This document shows positions 27,038 through 33,892 of a stretch of 64,000 bases of DNA, one piece after another; position 1 is the stretch's first letter; every line of letters starts with the position of its first letter. This stretch comes from Salininema proteolyticum (lineage in GTDB: Bacteria > Actinomycetota > Actinomycetes > Mycobacteriales > Micromonosporaceae): contig NZ_JBHUNX010000001.1 of the NCBI RefSeq assembly GCF_042685645.1, positions 1-64,000 of the forward strand, written 5' to 3'. The position numbers and the translations under genes were made by a program. The notes under the pieces are model-generated. The model saw only the letters and a list, made by a program, of their open reading frames with translations. It made no database searches and was not told the DNA's origin.

Positions 27038-27925
27038 ATGACCACCGTCAGCGTCATCGGACTCGGCCGCCTGGGCTCCGCCATCGCCGAGCGACTGATC
27101 GAGAAGGGGCACACCACGACGGTGTGGAACCGGTCGACGGCCAAGGCCGAGCCGCTGGCCGCCGCCGGAGCGACCGTAGCCGGAGACGTCGCCGAGGCCC
27201 TCGAGGCCTCCTCCACCGCCTTCCTGGTCCTGTCCGACCTGCCCGCCGCCGACGAACTCCTCGCCTCCGCCTCGGTGGACCTCGGCGGCAAGACGATCGT
27301 CAACGTCGCCACGTCCCGCCCCGACCAGTCACGAGCCCTGGGAGAGCGCCTGTCGGAGCGGGGCGCCGCCTTCGTCGACGCCGCCGTCTTCGGCGTTCCG
27401 CAGACGGTCGGAACCGACGAGAACCTCCTGGTGTACAGCGGAGAGGCGTCCGAAGGCGTGCGCGGCGCGCTGGACGACCTGGGCGACGCCCGCCATCTCG
27501 GCGAGGACGTCGGCCTGGCCGCCGCCCACGACATGGCGGTGCTGGCCGCCATGTACGGACTCCTCGGCGGCCTGTTCCAGGCGGCCGCCATGATGCGGGC
27601 CGAGGGCGTGGAGTTCGGCGGATTCTCCGAGCAGTTCATGACGCCCTGGCTGCGTTCCATCATGGACCTGGCTCCCGCGCTCGCCTCCGAGATCGACTCC
27701 GGGGAGTATTCCGTGACGTTCTCGGACCTGTCGACCAATCGGTCCGGTTTGGAGGACGTCATCGCCACCGCGGAGGTGCAGAAGGTCGACCCCTCCCTGC
27801 TCGCCCCGTTGCGGCGCGTCTTCGCCGACCAGGTCGCCGACGGGCACGGGGACAAGAGCTTCACCCGCGCCGTCGAAGGTCTGGTCCGGCCCGTCCCTTC
27901 CACATCGGGACCGGCCGCGACGTAG
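27038..27925 (+). CDS. NAD(P)-dependent oxidoreductase, imine-reductase/6PGDH-like
   Basis: A 295-residue beta-hydroxyacid-dehydrogenase-superfamily protein. The Rossmann motif GLGRLG is at residues 8-13, with WNRSTAK after strand 2 (Arg suggests NADPH). The second half is all-helical and would form the domain-swapped dimer seen in imine reductases. VFGVPQTVGTDENLLVYSG replaces the Pro/Gly-rich motif of 6PGDH, and the canonical 6PGDH lysine is not obvious, which fits the imine-reductase branch. AAGGGAG precedes the ATG at 27038. Confidence 0.8.
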   Translation: MTTVSVIGLGRLGSAIAERLIEKGHTTTVWNRSTAKAEPLAAAGATVAGDVAEALEASSTAFLVLSDLPAADELLASASVDLGGKTIVNVATSRPDQSRALGERLSERGAAFVDAAVFGVPQTVGTDENLLVYSGEASEGVRGALDDLGDARHLGEDVGLAAAHDMAVLAAMYGLLGGLFQAAAMMRAEGVEFGGFSEQFMTPWLRSIMDLAPALASEIDSGEYSVTFSDLSTNRSGLEDVIATAEVQKVDPSLLAPLRRVFADQVADGHGDKSFTRAVEGLVRPVPSTSGPAAT

Positions 27926-28010
27926 CTGAACTCCTGGCCGAGGACGACGACCCCTCCGCGGTCGCGTCCTCGCGGCACGCGGCTCCGGCATTGCGGGTGA
28001 AGGCGCTCTC

Positions 28011-29018
28011 CTACTGCGGCCGGTCCTTCCGGTCGGACTTGGTCGCGGTGAGCGATCCGGCGTGGGCCTTCTCCTCGGGGTGGGAACGGGTCCTCACGAG
28101 GCTCGCGACGGTCACGATGACCAGGATGCCGATGACAACGCCGAGGCTCAGCGGAGTGGGGATCTCGGGTATCGACTCATTGAGGTCCACATGGGCCCAG
28201 TGCATGATCAGCTTCAGGCCGATGAACGCCAGGATCAGCGCCAGGCCCGCCGAGAGGTACACGAGCCGGTCGAGGAGGCCCTTCACGAGGAAGAACAGGG
28301 CTCGCAGGCCCAGAAGGGCGAAAGCGTTCGCGGTGAACACGATGTAGGTCTCGTCGGTGACGCCGAAGACGGCGGGGATCGAGTCGAGCGCGAAAAGGAG
28401 GTCGACCGAGCCGATCGCGATCAACACGATGAACAGCGGCGTGACGACCCGGCGGCCGTCCTCGTGAGCGAACAGCTTCCCGCCGACGTAGTCCGAGCCG
28501 ACCGGCAGGACGCGCTTCGCGCCGCGCACCATCGGGTTCGACTCGATGTCGGGGTCCTCGTCGCGGTGGCGGAACAGCTGGACCGCGGTGTAGATCAGCA
28601 GGAGCCCGAACAGGAGGAACATGAAGGAGAAAAGGCTGATGAGGGTTGCGCCGAGCACGATGAAAATCACGCGCATGACGAGCGCGATCACGATGCCGAA
28701 GGTGAGCACCTTGTGCTGGTGTTCCTCGGGGACGGCGAACGTCGCCATGATGATGACGAACACGAACAGGTTGTCGACCGAGAGGCTCTTCTCGATGATG
28801 TAGCCGGCGAAGTACTCGGTGCCGGCGGCGCTGCCGTACTGCGACCCGAACCAGAGGCCGAACGCGACGGCTATCGCGATGTAGAACACCGACCAGGCGG
28901 CGGCCTCCCGGAAACCCACCTTGTGGGGGCGCCAGGCCGCCAGGACCAGGTCGATCAGGAGGAGGACGACAGTCAGGCCGACCGTCACCGCCCATGTCAA
29001 CGGACTGATATCGAGCAC
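28011..29018 (-). CDS. TerC/Alx family membrane protein
   Basis: A 335-residue integral membrane protein with about nine helices. Conserved acidic motifs EKSLSVDNLFVFVIIMATF and ALDSIPAVFGVT identify TerC/Alx; relatives take part in manganese efflux and metal loading of exported proteins, and in tellurite resistance. The start is GTG at 29018 behind a perfect GGAGGTAAC ribosome site; longer in-frame versions lack one. A short upstream ORF ends inside that ribosome site. The cytoplasmic tail is basic. Confidence 0.9.
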   Translation of the reverse strand: MLDISPLTWAVTVGLTVVLLLIDLVLAAWRPHKVGFREAAAWSVFYIAIAVAFGLWFGSQYGSAAGTEYFAGYIIEKSLSVDNLFVFVIIMATFAVPEEHQHKVLTFGIVIALVMRVIFIVLGATLISLFSFMFLLFGLLLIYTAVQLFRHRDEDPDIESNPMVRGAKRVLPVGSDYVGGKLFAHEDGRRVVTPLFIVLIAIGSVDLLFALDSIPAVFGVTDETYIVFTANAFALLGLRALFFLVKGLLDRLVYLSAGLALILAFIGLKLIMHWAHVDLNESIPEIPTPLSLGVVIGILVIVTVASLVRTRSHPEEKAHAGSLTATKSDRKDRPQ

Positions 29019-29019
29019 G

Positions 29020-29082
29020 TTACCTCCATTGGGATCGCCGAAGCTGTGGCTGTGGGCCGACTCCGCCCCAGTCGCCCTGCAT
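29020..29082 (-). other. Possible 20-codon upstream ORF/leader of terC-like gene
   Basis: An ORF MQGDWGGVGPQPQLRRSQWR whose TAA stop overlaps the terC ribosome site (GGAGGTAAC) and ends 1 nt before the GTG start. It has no Shine-Dalgarno. TAGTAT directly upstream resembles a -10 box, so the segment may instead be a structured 5' leader. The metal-riboswitch signature (yybP-ykoY) is not recognisable. Confidence 0.3.
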
Positions 29083-29430
29083 ACTAACAGGTTTGAATGC
29101 AGTGCCTTCCGGCTGAGGTGGGGACGGCAGGGCCCGATTCGGTCGAGTGGCTCCTGTCCGGCGAAGCGGCCGCGGCGTCGCCGCACGGTTCCACCGGTCG
29201 CGGGACGGAGGAAGCCGCGTCACCTTGCAGGTCCGGGAGCCTCTCCGGCGTAGGGGAGAGACGCCTCCGTCGTTGAGGCGATTGCCCGGCAAGTCGACTG
29301 CGGTGAGCCTCACCCTCAGTTGGACCGTGACCTCGGTCCGGCTGACACAGCGCCTGAAGAGGTACGTCCATATGAAGCCGCAGCGGTGGGTCTGGTTCGC
29401 GAAGTCGCCGAAGGTCTCCACGGCGGGTTG
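29083..29430. other. Unassigned 348-nt intergenic region
   Basis: No gene with family features. A minus-strand frame through it (29020-29421) contains a protein-like stretch, LRVRLTAVDLPGN, that recalls the first strand of DUF5990 proteins but degenerates afterward, so a gene remnant is possible. I see no promoter or terminator of note. Confidence 0.3.
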
Positions 29431-30045
29431 CTAGTCCGCGAGCGCCACGTAGATCGGGCTGCCCACCACGACCGCGTTCCCGTCGTGGGCGCCCGGCTCG
29501 TAGGCCAGTAGTTTGGCGAGGACCTCGATGTTCTGGAGCGGTCCGCGGATGCGGCGGTTGGCCTGGTGGACGTCGTCGGCTAGTCCGGGTTCCTCGGCCG
29601 TTTCCCCGGTCTCCGACACGGCGGCCAGGACCCGCAGGATGCCCGGCATATGCGAGCCCATGGGGATCTCCTCGGAGGCCGGCATCGACGGCGTCACCAG
29701 GTGGGAGGCCGAGCCTCCCAGGCCGATCTCCGTGGTCTCGGTCGCGCCGCCGAAGTACACCGAGTCGGGCGATTGGACGAGCATCCGCGCGGGAAGGATC
29801 CCGGCGAAGTACGCTCCCGGGGCGTCGGGCGTGCCGATGTCCATGTGGTCCTGGAGGTGTCGGACGACCCTCTCCAGGCGGGCGACGCGGTCGGGGACGG
29901 CCTTGGCCACCTTGCGGGTCGCTCCGACGAGGCTGACGCCGGCCCGGACCTCGGTCTCCCGGGAGTGCGCGAACCCCGGGTCGATCTGGGGCAGCATCAT
30001 GTCCACCTTCGTATCGCCTATGTACACGTAGTACCTGATCGACAT
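29431..30045 (-). CDS. DUF7019-like hypothetical protein
   Basis: A 204-residue protein matching an actinobacterial family of unknown function (recognised as DUF7019, SAVMC3_10250-like). Conserved features are the start MSIRYYVYIGDTKVDMMLPQIDP, seen as RYYVYI-DTKVDML, the central YFGGATETTEIGLGGSASHL, and the end VVVGSPIYVALAD. It has no signal peptide or membrane helix and is probably cytosolic. GGAGAGGG precedes the ATG at 30045. Nothing in the neighbourhood indicates a pathway. Confidence 0.75.
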   Translation of the reverse strand: MSIRYYVYIGDTKVDMMLPQIDPGFAHSRETEVRAGVSLVGATRKVAKAVPDRVARLERVVRHLQDHMDIGTPDAPGAYFAGILPARMLVQSPDSVYFGGATETTEIGLGGSASHLVTPSMPASEEIPMGSHMPGILRVLAAVSETGETAEEPGLADDVHQANRRIRGPLQNIEVLAKLLAYEPGAHDGNAVVVGSPIYVALAD

Positions 30046-30442
30046 GTGCCCTCTCCGATCTCCTCGGTCGCCCTGCGCGGCTTTTGACTCAGGTTACCGG
30101 GCTCGTGCGCGGCTGCCTCCGTACAGGATCCATGAACTGACGATCCCCGATGCAGTGGGGAAGGGGCCTCCCGTGGGCATGCGCCGAACCAGGAGGCCTT
30201 TTGCGCGGGCCGTCAATACGCGGTCCCTGCCGACGAGCGAGGTGGAGCCTTCACCGCCCCCTCTTCTGCGGCGCTAGACGATTGCGCCTGCGGCCGTGTT
30301 GATTCCGAGGTGCGCGACGGACGTTCGCCTGATCTGATCTGCGCCCCTGAACTCGAAACATGCAGCGAACATGCCGCGCGCAGGATGGCGGCTCCTACGA
30401 TGTCAATCGTCAATTCGATATCCCTCGAATGGAAGGAATCCC
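30046..30442. promoter_or_regulatory. Intergenic region before small secreted protein
   Basis: Roughly 400 nt with no supported gene. It must carry the minus-strand promoter of the DUF7019 gene and the plus-strand promoter of the secreted protein; TACGAT near 30396 is a possible -10 box for the latter. No repeats recognised. Confidence 0.35.
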
Positions 30443-30718
30443 ATGGTCAAGTTCAACATCAAGCGCACGGCCACCGCATTGGCCGTCGCGGCCGCCGGTG
30501 TCTCTGCTGCGGCCGCGTTCGCCGGGCCGGCCACTGCCGCTCCCGCGGCGCAGTCGCCCCACTCCTCCGAAATCGGCGTGCTGGCCTACTCTTCCGGCCC
30601 GTACGACACGTTCAGGGAGTGCTACCGCAACCAGATCGAGGCCGAGAACGCGGGAGCCACGATCACGATGGGATGCTCCAACCTCGGAGGCTCCTACTAC
30701 TTCGCCTACGTCTACTAA
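30443..30718 (+). CDS. Small secreted protein
   Basis: A 91-residue precursor. A basic N-terminus (MVKFNIKRT) and hydrophobic core end in an AxA-type site (GPATAAPA, about residues 27-34), giving a mature protein of about 58 residues with two cysteines (RECYRN and MGCSNL) and an aromatic tail SYYFAYVY. No family recognised. AAGGAA precedes the ATG. It lies directly upstream of two SARP-NB-ARC regulators on the same strand but is separated by a hairpin. By analogy with the afsR-afsS neighbourhood it could be a target of them; that is inference. Confidence 0.75.
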   Translation: MVKFNIKRTATALAVAAAGVSAAAAFAGPATAAPAAQSPHSSEIGVLAYSSGPYDTFRECYRNQIEAENAGATITMGCSNLGGSYYFAYVY

Positions 30719-30726
30719 GGACTGAC

Positions 30727-30754
30727 ACGGGGCCCGGCCGCGACCGGGCCCCGT
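30727..30754 (+). terminator. Hairpin after small secreted protein
   Basis: Perfect 11-bp stem ACGGGGCCCGG (30727-30737) / CCGGGCCCCGT (30744-30754), 6-nt loop, 8 nt after the stop codon; no T tract. Confidence 0.65.
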
Positions 30755-30835
30755 CCGAAGTCACAGAGCCGCATGGCAGGCACGCACAGTTCACAGCCTG
30801 GACATTGTCGATCCGGGGCGGGTCCACGCGGACTG

Positions 30836-30841
30836 TAGGGT
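30836..30841 (+). promoter_or_regulatory. -10 box of leaderless SARP gene 1
   Basis: TAGGGT lies exactly 6 nt before the ATG at 30848; no ribosome site is present. Confidence 0.6.
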
Positions 30842-30847
30842 GACTCC

Positions 30848-33679
30848 ATGCCACCCTCTCCAACCCCTTCGGACACCACACGTCTGAGCCTTTCCCTGTT
30901 GAGCCCGTGGAACCTGTCCATCGGCGGCGAGCCGATCCGGGTGTCGAGCGGACAGTCGCGAACCCTGTTGGCGCTCCTCGCGTTGAACGCTCCGCGTCCG
31001 GTGACGTCGGCTGCGATCATCGACGCCCTCTGGGAAGGAGATCCTCCCCGGCTGGCCCAGCGCCTCACGCAGAATCTCGTCAGCCGACTGAAAGTGCGAC
31101 TTCGCCGAGTCGGATTCGACGGACTCGAAAGCTGCGACGGAGGCTACCGTCTGCGGAACGCCACAACGGACGTCGAGCGGTTCGAAACCCTGATCACCGT
31201 CGCCGTCAACGCTCACCGCGGCGGTGAGCACCGGCGTGCGGCCACGGCGTGCAAGGAGGCGTTGGCCCTTTGCTCCGGAAGCCCGTTTCCTCAGATGGAG
31301 AGCGATGTCTTCCGCCTCGAAGCGACCCGTTTGGCAAATATGGCGGCCGAGGCCCGCGCGCTCCTCGCCGTCGCACTGGCCGAGGCGGGGGACTCCGCCG
31401 AGGCGCTGCGCGAAGCGGAGACGATCCTGGCCGCCGATCCGATGAACCAGGACGCCGTGAAGGCCGCGATGACGGCCCTCCGGGCACAGGGGAACACGCA
31501 TCGGGCCGTCCAGGCGTACGCGGATTTCCAGGCCCGTCTGGCGGAGGAGACCGGTCTGGACCCGAGCGGCGAACTGAAGGACCTGCACACCTCCCTGCTG
31601 CGAGACGAGGCGCCGAAACCGAGACCACAGGCGTCCGTCACTAAGGGAAACGTACCGAGGCAACTTCCCCCGCCGCCGGTCCACTTCACCGGCCGCCGCC
31701 GCCAGGCGGCACATCTGACCGACCTCCTCACCGATCCGCGCGCGACCGGCGTGGTCTGCGCCGTCAACGGCATCGGCGGGGTCGGCAAATCGGCCCTTGC
31801 CGTCCATGTCGCGCACAAGGTTGCCGACTGGTTTCCCGACGGCGTTCTGTACGCGGACCTCCATGGGGCCACGCCCGGCACCGAGCCGCTTTCGCCGGAG
31901 GAAGTCCTCCGGCGTTTTCTTCGCAGCTACGACAGCGACATCCCGCTCAACGCGTCGGTGGACGAGGTCGCCGCCCGTTTCCGCGCCCTCACCTCGGAAC
32001 GGCGGATCCTGGTCGTCCTGGACGATGCCAGAGACGACACTCAGGTCGTCCCTCTGCTCCCAGGGCGCTCCAGCGCTGTTCTGATAACATCGCGCCGGCC
32101 GATGGCCACGATCGACGCGGCCTCCAACATGCACCTCGACCTCCTGGGCGGGAACGACTCCGTCGCTCTTCTGGTTTCCTCCACCGAAAGCGACCGTGAG
32201 GACGACAGGGGCTCTCTCGCCTCGATCGCCCGGGAATGCGGAGGACTTCCGCTGGCGCTGTGCGTCATGGCCGCCAGACTACGTCTGGACCCCGGTCGGT
32301 CGGCCAGGAATTTCGCCTCCGAACTGGGGAATAGCGACACGGCCGAGTACTTCGACGACGGCCGCCGACGATTGAGCTCGATTCTGGACACTTCACTCGC
32401 CGACGTCTCCCAGAGGCACCGCGACGGTGACGAAACAGTACGCCTGTTCCGTCTGGCCGCCCTCCATCCGGGCAATGACGCGAGCATCGACGCGCTCGCG
32501 GCAATGTCCGAGCGATCGGAGACCGAGACCGAGAGTCGGCTTTCAGTCCTCGCCGGGTATCGACTCGTCGAGCGGTCGGGTCTGGGAAGGTGGCGGATGC
32601 ATGATGTGATCCGGCGCTTCGCCCTCACTTCGTCCGAGATTCTGCCCGCCGAAGGACGCCGCGCCGCGGTCGACCGGATGGCGCGTTTCTACATCGGGAC
32701 GTCCAACAACGCGGCCAAGGCACATGACGCGAGCCAGGGGTCGGCCTCGATCATAGGCCCCGACTACTCTGACCAGGCGGTCGCTTTCTCCAGTGCCGAA
32801 GAGGCCTACGAGTGGCTCGAACGCGAGCTGGAGGCGATAGAGTCCGTTCTGCGATTCCTCGCCGACCGGGGAGGGCGTCCTTCGGACGCCGCCCTGCTGT
32901 GCACACAGACCTACCCCACCTATTCCTTCCTCGCCACCAGGCCACTCCAGTTGAAGACCATCGTCGACATCGGGTTGAACTCCGTCCGACGATCTCCGCA
33001 GCCATGGGACTATTTCGTGTACAGCTCCGCGGCCAACTGGCGCGCGAACACGGGGTCTCCGACCGAGGCGTTGAAACTGCTCTCCACGGCGTCCGAACGC
33101 GCGGAGGCGGCGGGCAACGAGAACTTCGTCATCACCGCGTCCTTGACCCGGTACGCGATCAGCATGACCGAGGACGATCGTTCCCAGGCTTTGAGCGACG
33201 CCGAGACCGTCCGCCGGGTCGGGAGCGAGCTCAACCGCCCCACGGTGGAGGCCTGGGGCTGGATCATGCTGTCGAGACTCGGCGCCCGCAATCGCGATAC
33301 GGAGAACGCTCTGGCCCGCAGTGAGAAGGCCATGGAGTTCCTCACTCGAGTGGACTCCCTGACGAAAGTGAACGTGTTGTCCAATCGCGGGTTCCGCCTT
33401 CTGGACGCCGGACGCCCCGCCGAAGCCCACGGCCGGTTCGACGAGTGCGTGCGGGAACTGGACAGAGCCAGCGCGCAGTCGTCGGAGCTCTACGCCGAAG
33501 CACTCTGGGGTCTGGCCGAGGCGGCCCACGCGGAGGGGGATTTCGACTCCTCGGACGACCTGCGGGCCGAGGCGCTGGATCTGGCCCGGACGGTCGGGAT
33601 CGTAGATGACGAACGGCACTCGAAGCTCGCGTCGAACCCGGTGCCGTATCCGCGTCCTCCGGAGTTCGGGGTGGAATGA
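30848..33679 (+). CDS. SARP/AfsR-type regulator 1 (HTH-BTAD-NB-ARC-TPR)
   Basis: A 943-residue STAND-class transcriptional regulator. An OmpR-like winged helix (about 10-95: NAPRPVTSAAIIDALWEGD) is followed by a bacterial transcriptional activation domain (about 100-245: AGDSAEALREAETILAADP), then an NB-ARC ATPase with Walker A GIGGVGKSA near residue 310 and Walker B RRILVVLDDARD, and a helical TPR-like C-terminus with AEAHGRFDECVRELDRA repeats. AfsR-type proteins integrate signals through ATP binding and activate secondary-metabolism or developmental genes. The start is probably leaderless. A paralogue follows 213 nt downstream; the targets are unknown and no biosynthetic cluster is in the window. 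Confidence 0.88.
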   Translation: MPPSPTPSDTTRLSLSLLSPWNLSIGGEPIRVSSGQSRTLLALLALNAPRPVTSAAIIDALWEGDPPRLAQRLTQNLVSRLKVRLRRVGFDGLESCDGGYRLRNATTDVERFETLITVAVNAHRGGEHRRAATACKEALALCSGSPFPQMESDVFRLEATRLANMAAEARALLAVALAEAGDSAEALREAETILAADPMNQDAVKAAMTALRAQGNTHRAVQAYADFQARLAEETGLDPSGELKDLHTSLLRDEAPKPRPQASVTKGNVPRQLPPPPVHFTGRRRQAAHLTDLLTDPRATGVVCAVNGIGGVGKSALAVHVAHKVADWFPDGVLYADLHGATPGTEPLSPEEVLRRFLRSYDSDIPLNASVDEVAARFRALTSERRILVVLDDARDDTQVVPLLPGRSSAVLITSRRPMATIDAASNMHLDLLGGNDSVALLVSSTESDREDDRGSLASIARECGGLPLALCVMAARLRLDPGRSARNFASELGNSDTAEYFDDGRRRLSSILDTSLADVSQRHRDGDETVRLFRLAALHPGNDASIDALAAMSERSETETESRLSVLAGYRLVERSGLGRWRMHDVIRRFALTSSEILPAEGRRAAVDRMARFYIGTSNNAAKAHDASQGSASIIGPDYSDQAVAFSSAEEAYEWLERELEAIESVLRFLADRGGRPSDAALLCTQTYPTYSFLATRPLQLKTIVDIGLNSVRRSPQPWDYFVYSSAANWRANTGSPTEALKLLSTASERAEAAGNENFVITASLTRYAISMTEDDRSQALSDAETVRRVGSELNRPTVEAWGWIMLSRLGARNRDTENALARSEKAMEFLTRVDSLTKVNVLSNRGFRLLDAGRPAEAHGRFDECVRELDRASAQSSELYAEALWGLAEAAHAEGDFDSSDDLRAEALDLARTVGIVDDERHSKLASNPVPYPRPPEFGVE

Positions 33680-33883
33680 GACGACGGTGAACCGCGGGCG
33701 TATTCCCACAGCGGCTATTGATCCGGGCTTCGCCGTGAGCCGTCGGGGGCCGTCCACCGGGCAGAGAGGGGCGCGGCCCACTGCGCCGGCCCGGATTCCG
33801 GTGACGACTCTCGGTGCGGCACAACGTTGTCCGAGTTATGGATCGAGGAAGCGCGGGCCGGATCCGGCGCGAACGCCGACTCT

Positions 33884-33889
33884 TATAAT
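33884..33889 (+). promoter_or_regulatory. -10 box of leaderless SARP gene 2
   Basis: A consensus TATAAT lies 3 nt before ATG 33893 and 6 nt before the second codon GTG 33896, the spacing used by leaderless genes elsewhere here. A perfect 10-bp palindrome ACAACGTTGT (33821-33830) lies upstream. Confidence 0.65.
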
Positions 33890-33892
33890 GCG

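Noticed and set aside
29020..29200. yybP-ykoY manganese riboswitch upstream of the TerC gene
   Set aside because: The conserved GGGGAGUAG loop is not present.
25641..30045. Genomic island integrated at tRNA-Arg
   Set aside because: No integrase, no duplicated tRNA 3' end and no change in base composition is apparent downstream.
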